In this document: piece after piece, positions 11,173-21,129 of the stretch
Layout of the letters: every line of letters begins with the position of its first letter
Position numbering within the stretch: the first letter of the stretch is position 1
NCBI GenBank assembly: GCA_009763385.1
Contig: CM019831.1
Span: 14,720,080 to 14,784,079 of the forward strand
DNA length: 64,000 nucleotides
Direction: 5' to 3'
Source: Coix lacryma-jobi var. lacryma-jobi
Taxonomy: Eukaryota > Streptophyta > Magnoliopsida > Poales > Poaceae
Program-made: the position numbers and the translations under genes
The notes under the pieces: generated by a model
Seen by the model: only the letters and a program-made list of their open reading frames with translations
What the model was told of the DNA's origin: nothing
The model's database searches: none

Positions 11173-11676
11173 TGTCAACAAGAAACTAAGTAATATCTCG
11201 AAGCTAAAGATGAAGGTTGGTGAACACTAGAAGAAGATTAGAGGTCGAGAGCACGGGATGGATGTGTGTCTAAGTATAGAGTTTCAGTCATTCACCCTCC
11301 ATTCCCCTTACATTGGGCTCTAGCCTCCCTTTTATAGCACACTATTCATGGGTCTTTTCCTCCTTTTTACATTCGTACCTATACAAAGTATGGGGATATT
11401 CTAGGAATATTCCGTGGCCTAGACTACACTATAAAGGGCATTTTCGGACCACCTTCTTTCTTTCCCAACCACTCCGCCTACTGGGCTTTGGGCCTCCCCC
11501 AGTGGAGGCTCATCTTCACTGTAGCCTAGTTCGCCTCAGGGGTGCAATGTTGATACTTGCCCTCTCTCGGTGAAAAAAACCTTTGTCGTCTTCTGCACCC
11601 CTGCCCCATGTGGAGGCCTCCACATGGGGAGGATCTCCGCCTTCGCTAGGGTCCTTGCTTCCTAGAAGAACCTCTG
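11173..11676 (-). mobile_element. LTR remnant of an older minus-strand element, left part
   Basis: Begins TGTCAACAAG at 11173. On the minus strand a TATA box (GCTATAAAAGG, about 11330-11338 in plus coordinates) precedes a leader-like stretch that ends TTGACA at 11173, the expected LTR layout. The chromovirus inserted at 11676/11677, and the interrupted sequence continues at 37040. A CCTTCGCTAGG stretch near 11640 and similar motifs at 37.1-37.3 kb link it to Tat-type elements. Its right end was not located. Confidence 0.5.
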
Positions 11677-14651
11677 TGTCACACCCCAACTTTAAGGATA
11701 AAGTTGAGACAACATACTCATGTGTGCCCAGGAAAAATCACACACATAAGTAGACAAATTACAAGAGTGGCATCATCACATTGTTTATTACATCACGATA
11801 GTATTTAAAACAGAGTCTTACAACATACTGAACCACAGATCACTGAACTGGTACACAAACTAAGCCACAGGGAAACGTCGACTGGGGGAGCAGCTAGCCT
11901 AGAAGTCTTCAGGAAAGTCGCCAACTGCACCTTCATCTGTTACCCATCCGGGATTTTTGCCCAAAAAGAAGATAAACAACAAGCGTAAGTACTTCTCGTA
12001 CTTAGCAAGCTAACACAGGGTTCATGAGGCTCAAAAGGCTGACACTGTCTGACTGCAGTTAGCTTTTAAGTTGGCAGGTTTTAGCATTTAGGTAAACGAA
12101 TATTGTGCTTAACCCTTAACCCATGATCCATTTGTCCAACAAAGGAAAGATATGACATCATAAAGTACCAACAACATAAGGTAACAATTATTAAGTATCA
12201 TAGTTCCGCTAGTTTTCCGGGCCGCTCGTGACCGTGAGCACGGCTGTTATAACAGTTTTACACTCTGCAGAGGTTGTGCATCTTTACCCATAAGCCGTGT
12301 CACCCTTGTGCCCGAGGCGGCCAACCTCTTGATCCACTTCCGAGGTAGATCGGCAGGGCACACTATGAAGCCTTTCGCTGGTTCGTCTAACTGGTCAGGG
12401 CCGCTAGGTTTCCTTGGCAGGCAGATGTAGCAACCCCCCTTTCCTATGGCACAAGGCCATCGCAGCTATACACATAGGAACAGGAGCAACCCTACACCCA
12501 AAGTGGCAAGCCCCTTTTGCGCCCTTTCGGGTCACCGCTGCCGAGTTAGAAAAGGTCCAGTTTACTGAGCTAAAACCAGAGCCATATAGCACTCATGGTA
12601 GCACTGTCAAACCCAGCTTTTGCTAACAGCAAGTTTTATTAACCGTTTAACAACATATCAACATGAGAACAAGATCATCATTGGACTGGATCAGTTGTAA
12701 GTCAGTTAGCACTAGCAAAGCTACCCACATGCATATATCCCACGGAAACAAGAACATCACAGATCACAAAGCTAAGTGGGTTTTCTAAGGTTGCTCAGTT
12801 GGACACATGCATAAATGAGTGATTAAAGTAAAGTGTATAGATAAACAAGGAGATCCCATGCTAACTTGCCTTGGTTGTCGAAAGGTTGATCCTCCTGCTG
12901 GTCACTGAACGAGGGGTCCTGGTCGTACCACACCGACTCACCGTCTACTCGATCACAAACATCACCACGCATTCCAGGTGCAAACATACACGATGCAAAC
13001 AGAGCTATTATTAGAACAATACACCAAACAGTAATAAACTGAAATAAAACTTTGATAAAACTGAAGTACGCATCTCTACGATCACAACAAGTTTTGGTTC
13101 ATCGAAAACGGAGTTACGGCGTGAAAGTTACGATCGAAACGGTGTATATAAAGCCCTAATCAAGATTAACTTGGACTCTAAAACTAATCTGTCCAAAACA
13201 GACTAACAGGGGTATACACGGGTAGAGCACTAAATTACGAAGCTAACGCAATTTGAACGGGTCAAAACGGAGCTAAAACGTGGATTTTACAAGCATTTTA
13301 GTGTAATGGCATTTCTGTAAATAAACTGAAAAGCATTTGAATTGAAATGGGAATTTAAATTAGATTTTAAATCGAATTTACGGACGGCTGGACCGCGCCT
13401 CAAATCGACCGAAACACAGGGGCTTGGTCGGAAGATTTCAAAGACTCAGCGAACAGTGCCCGCTGGAGCGCGGGTTGATTTCCGTTTTCTCCGGGGGCTC
13501 TTAAGCAAAACTGCACGGCGAAGGGGTATCGGCTGCGCACAGCCGACGGATCGGCGATGGGCGGCGCGGATTAGATCAGAGAGGGGGAGTGCGCACGACG
13601 AGCCAGGGGCGCGCCGAGGCCGCGACGTCGTGGCGCCTCGCGACGGCGTGCGTGCTCCCGCCATGGATGGCGCACGGACGCTTGCGGACCCGGCCACAGA
13701 GGGCACCGCAAGTCACACCAAGAGGACGGAGGGGAAGCGGAGCACAAGGAGATTCTCACCACGGCGGAGGAGGCGGCGGCGAGGCTCTGATAGCGGCGAA
13801 CGACGGACGGAGGCGGGTGCCCGAGCGACGGCGGCGAAGCTGCGAGCGCACACGACGGTTAGGGCGAAACCGAGTTTCAAAGAAGCGAGGGGAGGGGTTA
13901 GGGGGCACCTCCTCTGCGGCGCAGAGCTCCCGCGGCGTCGAATCGACCGGCGGAGCAGCGAGACGACGGCGCGAGCACGGCGGCGGCGGCAATGGCGCGG
14001 AGGGGCTCTGGGGGTTGCTCTGCGCGGCGCTGCGGGAGTGGGAGAGGGGAAAGAAGGAGCGGGGCGCGGGCGCGTCTGCTAAATGGATGAGGAGGAGGCC
14101 GAGGTCGTGGGAGCGGGCGCCACACGACGCGCGGACGACGCGGAGCGCGGCGGTTGCGCTCGGGCGAGAGCGAAGGGGAGGGAGAAGGAGGTCGCTGACG
14201 GGCGGGGGCCACGACGTCAGAGAGAGAGAAGGGGAGGGAGCGCGCGGCGGCTGCAACGCGGGCGCGGAGCGGGCCGGCCTGCGGGCCGCGCGCGAGGAGA
14301 AGGGAGGGAGGGAGGAGGCCCAGCGCAGAAGGAAGAAAAGGACAGGGCCGGGGCAAGCTGGGCCTTCGGGCCGAATGGGAGGGAGAGGGGAGAGAGGAGA
14401 GGAAAGGGTTTTCTTTTTATTTTCAAAGCATTTCAAATCATTTCCAAAAGAGTTTGATTTCAAAACAAATTTTGGCAAAATCCAGACACTCAAATAAATC
14501 CAGTGCATCAGCATGAATGCAAAAACATGTCGCCACTATTATTTTAATTCAACAAAAATTATTTTAATCCCTAGGTTAAATGCTTCACAAAAATTCATAA
14601 TTAAAGCATTTTCAACTATTTGGTTTTGGAGAAAATTTTTAGGGTGTTACA
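11677..14651 (-). repeat. 3' LTR of the chromovirus
   Basis: 2,975 bp with TG...CA ends. A very GC-rich stretch at about 13,450-14,390 gives long open frames on both strands, but these have no conserved features and reflect composition only. It matches 34048-37039 almost base for base, with small indels, many in runs of one base. Confidence 0.93.
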
Positions 14652-14668
14652 ACTCTACCCCCCTTAAG
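14652..14668 (-). other. Polypurine tract of the chromovirus
   Basis: Plus-strand ACTCTACCCCCCTTAAG, next to the LTR end. On the minus strand this is a purine-rich run ending at the 3' LTR, the expected primer for plus-strand DNA synthesis. Confidence 0.7.
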
Positions 14669-14699
14669 ATGAATCTCGTCCTCGAGATTCGACTGGAGC

Positions 14700-15031
14700 T
14701 TACTCAAACAACTGCGGATAAGATTTCCGAAGATCTTCTTCTCTTTCCCAGGTAGCCTCTTCTTCGGTATACCGGTTCCACTGAACTTTGCACATCTTGA
14801 TAACTCGGCTCCTTGTAACTCTTTCTGCTGTTTCCAAGATCTTGACAGGGTACTCTTCATAAGAAAGATCTTCACCTATCTTGATCTCTTCCAGAGGAAC
14901 TTGTTCTTCAGGCATCCTCAGGCATTTCTTTAGCTGAGAAACATGGAACACATCATGAACACCTGACAGCCTCTCAGGTAACTCGAGCTGATAGGCCACT
15001 TCTCCACGTCTAGCCAAGATCCGGAAAGGAC
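14700..15031 (-). pseudogene. Chromovirus pol C-terminus with chromodomain-like tail
   Basis: About 105 codons in a different frame from the main pol block. It includes RRGEVAYQLELPERL, VHDVFHVSQLKKC and, near the end, a chromodomain-like VQWNRYTEEEATWEREEDL. It stops just before the polypurine tract. Chromodomains of chromoviruses are thought to steer integration towards particular histone marks. The junction with the upstream block (about 15,030-15,060) lacks some residues and shifts frame, so this copy cannot make a continuous protein if the sequence is right. Confidence 0.85.
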
Positions 15032-17581
15032 CTATGTATCTGGGCTCCTTACGCTTCTCATGGGTGACACTTTCAAATACACACAGTCTCCCACTTTGAA
15101 AACTAAGTCCCTCCTGCGAGTATCTGCATAACTCTTCTGTCGGGACTGAGCTATCCTTAGGTTATCTCGGATCATCCTTACTTGTTCTTCAGCATTTCTA
15201 AGAATATCCGGTCCGAACACTTGAGTTTCTCCTGTCTGATTCCAGAACAAGGGAGTTCTACACTTCCGTCCATACAAAGCTTCGAAGGGAGCCATTTTCA
15301 GACTCTTCTGGTGACTGTTGTTGTATGAGAATTCAGCATATGGCAGGCTTTTATCCCAACTAGTCCCATGCTGAAGGGCACATGCTCTCAACATGTCCTC
15401 CAAGATCTGGTTTATCCTTTCAGTCTGCCCATCTGTTTGTGGGTGATATGCAGAACTGAACGTCAGCTTAGTTCCCAGAGATTGATGTACCTGATGCCAA
15501 AAGTGAGAAGTGAACTGTGTCCCTCTGTCGGACACTATTTTCTTTGGAACACCATGCAGAGACACAATCCTCTCCATGTACAGTTCTGCTAACCTTGCTC
15601 CAGAATAGGTGGTCTTTACTGGTAAGAAGTGAGCGACCTTAGTGAGACGGTCGACTATTACCCATATAGAATCATAGCCTCTTTGTGTGCGAGGTAAACC
15701 AGTAATAAAGTCCATTCCCACTTCTTCCCATTTCCACTCGGGTATCTGCATAGGCTGTAACAATCCTGCTGGTCTTTGATGTTCAGCTTTGACCTTCTGA
15801 CAGGTGTCACATAGAGCCACATATTCTGCTACATCTCGTTTCAAACCATACCACCAATATTTTTCTTTCAGATCCAAGTACATTTTGGTGCTGCCGGGGT
15901 GTATGGAGTAAGCAGATTCATGTGCATCCCGCAAGATGGCATCACGGATAGCTTTCACTTCGGGCACACATATCCTCTTTCCAAACCAAAGAGTCCCATT
16001 ATCATCCATCCTGAATCCTGGTGCCTTTCCAAGCACTATGTTCTCTGCTATCTCTTTCAATTTCTCATCTTTCAACTGACCCTCATGGATTTCTTTCTCC
16101 AAAGTAGGTTCAACTGACATTTCCACCACAGTGTTGGCAAAACATAGATTAAGGTATGCCATTTCAGCTCTCAACTCTGCTGACATGTAATCCACTTGCA
16201 GACCGTTTGCATAGGTTTTTCTGCTCAAGGCATCGGCCACGACATTGGCCTTTCCTGGGTGATAATGTACCTCCAGGTCATAGTCTTTGATCAATTCTAG
16301 CCAACGGCGTTGCCTCAAATTCAAATCTGACTGAGTAAATATGTACTTCAGACTTTTATGATCCGTGTACACATCACACTTATGCCCAACTAGATAATGT
16401 CTCCATATTTTCAAAGCATGGACCACAGCTGCTAACTCCAAATCATGAGTTGGATAGTTTACCTCGTGTTTTCTCAGCTGTCTAGATGCGTAGGCAACTA
16501 CTCTTCCTTCTTGCATTAGAACACATCCAAGTCCCAGACGAGATGCATCACAATAGATGGAGAAGCTTTTGTTCAAGTCTGGAAGAACTAGGACTGGTGC
16601 TGAGGTTAATCTCCTCTTTAACTCTTCAAAGTTTGCTTGGCATTTATCAGACCACACAAATTTAGCATTCTTTTCTAACAAGGCCGTCATAGGCTTTGCG
16701 AGCTTGGAGAATCCTTCAATGAACCTTCTGTAATACCCAGCCAAACCCAGAAAACTTCGGATTTCGGTAGCATTGGTTGGCGGGTTCCAGTCCAACACAT
16801 CCTGCACCTTCGTAGGATCAACGGATATACCTCCGTCAGAGACTACATGCCCTAAGAAAGAGACTTCTTTCAGCCAAAATTCACACTTGCTCCTCTTGGC
16901 ATAGAGTTGATGCTCTCTTAACTTCTGCAGAACCATTCTCAGATGTTCAGCATATTCCTCCTCTGTTTTGGAGAACACTAGAATATCATCTATGAATACC
17001 ACCACGAACTTGTCTAGGTATTCCATGAACACTTTATTCATCAGATACATGAAGTAGGCTGGGGCATTGGTCAGTCCAAAAGACATTACTGTATACTCAT
17101 ACAATCCATACCGCGTTGTGAAAGCGGTCTTAGGAATGTCTGAGTTCCGGATTTTCAACTGGTGATACCCAGATCTGAGATCTATTTTAGAGAACACACA
17201 TGCTCCTCTAAGTTGGTCAAATAGATCGTCTATCCGGGGTAGAGGGTATTTGTTTTTAATGGTAACCTCATTTAAAGACCTATAGTCCACACACATCCTT
17301 TGGCTACCATCTTTCTTATCCACAAAAATCACAGGTGCTCCCCAAGGAGAAGCACTAGGGCGTATATACCCTTTCTCTAACAACTCCTTAAGCTGTTTCT
17401 TAAGTTCTTCTAATTCATTTACCCCCATTCTATAAGGTCTTTTAGATATTGGTGCAGTTCCGGGCAGTAATTCAATAATGAACTCAACATCGCGATCAGG
17501 TGGCATACCTGGCAGATCATCCGGAAAGACATCAGGGAACTCGTCCACCACCCGATCTTGCTCTGCACCACTAGCATCCAT
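15032..17581 (-). CDS. Chromovirus pol: RT, RNase H, integrase
   Basis: 849 codons from ATG 17581-17579. RT occupies roughly residues 50-280, with the catalytic core FIDD at 196-199 (FIDDILVFSK). RNase H follows at about 345-460, with the YCDAS start and YTDHKSLKY. The integrase zinc-binding region lies at about 555-610 (ends CDTCQKVKAEHQ). The catalytic core begins MDFITGLP and includes SDRGTQF and HPQTDGQTERIN. The block stops at TAG 15034-15032, where it slips out of frame with the chromodomain tail. The preceding gag-PR block ends in TAG immediately before this ATG in the same frame, so gag and pol form one frame split by a single stop. Confidence 0.92.
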   Translation of the reverse strand: MDASGAEQDRVVDEFPDVFPDDLPGMPPDRDVEFIIELLPGTAPISKRPYRMGVNELEELKKQLKELLEKGYIRPSASPWGAPVIFVDKKDGSQRMCVDYRSLNEVTIKNKYPLPRIDDLFDQLRGACVFSKIDLRSGYHQLKIRNSDIPKTAFTTRYGLYEYTVMSFGLTNAPAYFMYLMNKVFMEYLDKFVVVFIDDILVFSKTEEEYAEHLRMVLQKLREHQLYAKRSKCEFWLKEVSFLGHVVSDGGISVDPTKVQDVLDWNPPTNATEIRSFLGLAGYYRRFIEGFSKLAKPMTALLEKNAKFVWSDKCQANFEELKRRLTSAPVLVLPDLNKSFSIYCDASRLGLGCVLMQEGRVVAYASRQLRKHEVNYPTHDLELAAVVHALKIWRHYLVGHKCDVYTDHKSLKYIFTQSDLNLRQRRWLELIKDYDLEVHYHPGKANVVADALSRKTYANGLQVDYMSAELRAEMAYLNLCFANTVVEMSVEPTLEKEIHEGQLKDEKLKEIAENIVLGKAPGFRMDDNGTLWFGKRICVPEVKAIRDAILRDAHESAYSIHPGSTKMYLDLKEKYWWYGLKRDVAEYVALCDTCQKVKAEHQRPAGLLQPMQIPEWKWEEVGMDFITGLPRTQRGYDSIWVIVDRLTKVAHFLPVKTTYSGARLAELYMERIVSLHGVPKKIVSDRGTQFTSHFWHQVHQSLGTKLTFSSAYHPQTDGQTERINQILEDMLRACALQHGTSWDKSLPYAEFSYNNSHQKSLKMAPFEALYGRKCRTPLFWNQTGETQVFGPDILRNAEEQVRMIRDNLRIAQSRQKSYADTRRRDLVFKVGDCVYLKVSPMRSVRSPDT

Positions 17582-19153
17582 CTAGTTGACTGTGGCAGTT
17601 GGCTGCTCTCTCATCACCACTTGCACACAGATTCTGTCTCCCTTAGGTGTAGATATAACAACTGACCTTTCTTGGCACTGAATGACAGCCCCATGTTGCT
17701 TCATCCAGTCCATACCCAAAATGAGATCTATGCCTGCTGTTCTCAGCACTATAGGGTTTACTTTAAATTCTACCCCCCTTAAGTTGACACTAGAGGTGGG
17801 GCTCCAAAAATTTGCAGGCATACTACCCCCTGGTGAGTTTACTATGATTGTTTCTTTCATTGCACATAAAGGCACACCATGCATTCTAACAAATGACTGA
17901 GATATGAAGGAATGCGAAGCACCAGAATCAAAAAGTACGGTTGCTGGGATTGAGTTGATGCTGAACGTACCCATCATGACATCCGGTGCATCCAGGGCAG
18001 TATCGACAGCTACATGGTTCACTCGTCCAGTGTGAGGTGGGCGAGCATTATGCTTCTGAGCTCCTGCCTGGTTCTGTGGGGCCTGGGGGTTCTGCTTCTT
18101 GGGGCACTGGTGAGCGTAGTGTCCTGGCTCCCCGCAACGGTAGCAGGCGTTGGGGTTCTGCTGAGCTGCATTCTTCATGGGGGCGGGGTTGGGTGCTCCC
18201 TGGCGTGAGGCTTGGCTGCTCTGCTGTTGCTGGAACCTCTGTCCTCCTGGCTGCTGCTGAAAGCGCTGACCACCTGACTGCTGTTGGTATGAGAGGCGCT
18301 GCTGGTTCTGGTTGCCCTGGGGGTACTGTCCCCTGTTCCACTGGTTGCCTTGACTCCTCTGGGGGTAACCTTGTTGTGGGTTGATTCGGGGACGAGTGTT
18401 GCTCCCCGATGACTGGCCTTGGAAGCTTCTTTTCTTTGCCTCCATTTCCTTCCTCTTGTTGTCAATAACGATCGCCCTATTGACCAGGGCCTGATAGTTC
18501 GGGTAGGTGTTTGACATCAGCTGGAGCTGCAACCCATCATAAAGACCCTTCAGAAATTTGCGCTGCTTGTCTTTATCCTGGGCCACATCCTGGGGAGCGT
18601 AGCGCGACAGTTGAGCAAACTTGTCGCGGTACTCCGCCACTGACAGGGACCCTTGCTTCAGAGAGCGGAACTCCTCTTGTTTCAACTCTACAAGTCCTTC
18701 AGGGATGTGGTAGGATCTGAAGTTCTCCCTGAACTCCTGCCATGTAACAACTGGAGCATCTTGGGGACGGGCAAACATGAACGCATCCCACCAATCTTGT
18801 GCTGCTCCTTGCAGTTGCCCCGAGGCATAGAGCACCTTCTCATAGTCAGTGCACTGGGCAATGTTCAGCTGTTTCTCCACTGCACGGAGCCAGTCATCCG
18901 CCTCCAGTGGTTCAGAGGCGTGAGAGAACACTGGTGGGTGGCCCTTCAGGAACTCTCCTCGACGGTCCCTGACTTGAAGAGGTTGAGGTGCTGCCGCGGG
19001 CGCCTGATCCAGGCGATTCATCATGGCGTGCATAAGTTGATTCTGCGTGGCCATCAACTGTTCGATGGTCACTGGCGGCGGTGGCGGTGGCGGGTCCATA
19101 GGAGCACCACGCCCACGGCCACGGCCTCTCCCGCGTCCACCCCTTGCTGCCAT
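17582..19153 (-). CDS. Chromovirus gag and protease
   Basis: 523 codons from ATG 19153-19151. An RG-rich N-terminus is followed by a proline run, then the capsid-type gag domain (about residues 60-240, with WWDAF and FRSYHIPEG), a Gln/Gly-rich linker with repeated GGQRFQQQ, a CCHC knuckle (CYRCGEPGHYAHQC, about 337-350) and the retropepsin active site (LFDSGASHSF, D-S-G at about 409-411). Gag packages the element RNA and the protease cuts the polyprotein. It ends at TAG 17584-17582, directly followed in the same frame by the pol ATG. Confidence 0.93.
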   Translation of the reverse strand: MAARGGRGRGRGRGRGAPMDPPPPPPPVTIEQLMATQNQLMHAMMNRLDQAPAAAPQPLQVRDRRGEFLKGHPPVFSHASEPLEADDWLRAVEKQLNIAQCTDYEKVLYASGQLQGAAQDWWDAFMFARPQDAPVVTWQEFRENFRSYHIPEGLVELKQEEFRSLKQGSLSVAEYRDKFAQLSRYAPQDVAQDKDKQRKFLKGLYDGLQLQLMSNTYPNYQALVNRAIVIDNKRKEMEAKKRSFQGQSSGSNTRPRINPQQGYPQRSQGNQWNRGQYPQGNQNQQRLSYQQQSGGQRFQQQPGGQRFQQQQSSQASRQGAPNPAPMKNAAQQNPNACYRCGEPGHYAHQCPKKQNPQAPQNQAGAQKHNARPPHTGRVNHVAVDTALDAPDVMMGTFSINSIPATVLFDSGASHSFISQSFVRMHGVPLCAMKETIIVNSPGGSMPANFWSPTSSVNLRGVEFKVNPIVLRTAGIDLILGMDWMKQHGAVIQCQERSVVISTPKGDRICVQVVMREQPTATVN

Positions 19154-19824
19154 CTGCTCACCAACAAATGCGCAAGAGTTAGACCTTTATATCCAACATA
19201 GAATGTATATATGAACATAAATGAACATTGCTGAAAATTTCTGTGCACATCCTTGTCAACAGCAGCACACTAAAACGGGCATAACTCGAGCTACAGAAAT
19301 CCAACAGGGATGAACCAGACATCGTTGGAAAGCTTAAGAAACCAGCTACAACTTTCATATAGAACACTTTCTCAGATTCGGCCAGATCCTGGGCCGAAAA
19401 CAGCATTGAACAGAACCTGTTCTGGATGACAGACTGCGCAGAAACATCAACTTCAAAAAGACATATCTCCCAGATCCAAACAGATAAAGACTTGGTTCCA
19501 GATACGTTTGAAAGGTACATCAGTCTAGTTACTCCCACAAAAATTTCATAATTTTTGGGGACACGGGTTAAGAGATATACAGATTTAAACACAGGCTGCT
19601 CCAGAAAACAGCAACACAGATAGGGGATAAACAACTTTATTCACCACAGAGATATGTTTCAAACTTGGAGAAGCACGGACATAACCCATACTTCACCACA
19701 CACAAGCAAAGATCCATTCACACATAGTTCACATACATAAACAGCACATCCACAAAAGGTTCACCAAACACAAACTGAAACTTAAGCGACACGTCTAACT
19801 GGATAACTGAACGTGGTAGGCAAG
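19154..19824 (-). other. Leader between extra ORF and gag of the chromovirus
   Basis: A 151-codon open frame exists on the minus strand at 19634-19179, but it shows no recognisable domain and may be chance. The region lies between the stop of the extra ORF and the gag start, so I regard it as untranslated leader. Confidence 0.45.
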
Positions 19825-20334
19825 CTACTGGGCTCCACCGGGGGCATCGTTGGCTCTGTACTTCTTCTTGTAAACAGCTGCATAGTCTAGCTCACCGCGA
19901 AGGTAGTCCACTTCGCGCTCCAAACGCCTTATCACCTTCTGAGCCGCACGCAGGTCATCTTGCACCTTGTCGGCCTTCCTATGCACCTCGTAGGCATGCT
20001 GGGCAGTAGAGACCAGAACCGGGTACTCCACTGGAGGAAGCAGGGTGCGCCACGAGCCCTCCATGTCACTTTGGGGCAGGTAGCGGAAGCGGTCATTCCT
20101 CATCTCCTGGAAACGTAGACCATGGTAATGCAGGTAGGCATCCTGCGCTGCGTCCTCCATACTTGCGAGGGCATCACCACGCTTGGTGGTAGTCCTGTGA
20201 GCCGACTCTATGACATGGGCTTGATCCGCAGCTTTCCAACCTGTAACCATCAGGTCGGACTTCCAGTAAGTGGCCTCCAAAGGATGAGTGTACTCGCCAC
20301 AATGGTACTGGAGCTTGGCTTCCATCTCAGGGTA
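19825..20334 (-). pseudogene. Extra chromovirus ORF upstream of gag, 3' part
   Basis: 166 codons of good coding character on the gag strand, ending PGGAQ at 19825. It contains a helical, charged segment (DKVQDDLRAAQKVIRRLERE, then VDYLRGELDYAA) likely to form a coiled coil. It opens right at the Tat insertion and resumes on the far side at 33293 with the same strand and direction, so the Tat element split one ORF. I do not recognise a named domain. A role as an element-specific accessory protein is inference. Confidence 0.65.
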
Positions 20335-21093
20335 TGTTGGGGGAAAGGACCCTCGGCAGAGGCGCCGCCCGAACTGGTGGTCGAAATCAGCCCTCGCGCA
20401 ACGATCTGGTGCGCTTGCGAGGTCCCTCTCCTATTGGAGACCGTCACCCTGACCCCCGGATGCGGGGACAACCCTCGTCGCTTTGTTGTACTTTTGTGCA
20501 GGTCTGAGGCGACGGTCGCACCGCAGGAAACCTTCGCTGACTCACGACGCCACCTTCGCTAGGAGCGAAGGTCCAGGCAAGCAGCGAAGGTACAGGCAGG
20601 CAGCGAGTGTGCGCTGCACCAAAGGCAAGCGAGACCGAAGGTCCGGCGAGCACGGCCGAAGGCTAAAACCTTCGTCCTTCTCCCGGGAGGCAAGTGAAGC
20701 CGGAGGTCCGGCAGATGACGGAGGTGTGCAGGCCCAAGGGCGAGCGCAGCCGAAGGTCAGGTCCGCCGCACCTCTCCCCGAAGGTGAACAAGGGCCAGGT
20801 GGCAGCGCGCTGGAGTGTGACCGACTAGGGGTTTCCGCTTCAGCTGTGTATTTACATTTTTGCCCTTCCTCCCTGCGCGGAGGCGAAGAATCTTTGCTGT
20901 ACCCTTTTGTAATTTGGCCCGTGCCCCTTGGCATTCCCTATAAATACCAGGGGGATGAACAGTGTAAGGGGGACCTGGGGGGAATTCGAGTACTTTCCAT
21001 TTCCGTTTCACCTTCGCTATTGCATCCGACGCTTGGCCACCTTCGCTCTCTCCCCTGCACAAGTGCGGAGGTTGGGCAAGTGTGTTCCCAACA
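20335..21093 (+). repeat. 5' LTR of the first Tat element
   Basis: 759 bp with TG...CA ends. It carries many ACCTTCG/CGAAGGT motifs (for example at 21010) and a TATA box at 20939-20946. Compared with the 3' LTR nearly all differences are one-base length changes in short homopolymers. Confidence 0.94.
20939..20946 (+). promoter_or_regulatory. TATA box in the Tat 5' LTR
   Basis: TATAAATA after CATTCCC, about 150 bp before the LTR end, so transcription should start shortly downstream. The same box is at 33139-33146 in the 3' LTR. Confidence 0.75.
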
Positions 21094-21096
21094 GTT

Positions 21097-21114
21097 TGGC
21101 GCCGACCGTGGGGA
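21097..21114 (+). other. Primer-binding site of the first Tat element
   Basis: TGGCGCCGACCGTGGGGA, beginning three bases after the LTR end. It has the TGGCGCC start common to plant gypsy primer sites. I do not assign the tRNA. Confidence 0.75.
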
Positions 21115-21129
21115 TCGGCGAAGTCTGAA

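Noticed and set aside
13342..14514. Long open frames on both strands in the chromovirus 3' LTR (and the same at 35.8-36.9 kb)
   Set aside because: They lie in very GC-rich LTR sequence, appear on both strands at once, are Arg/Pro/Gly-rich and have no domain; composition explains them.
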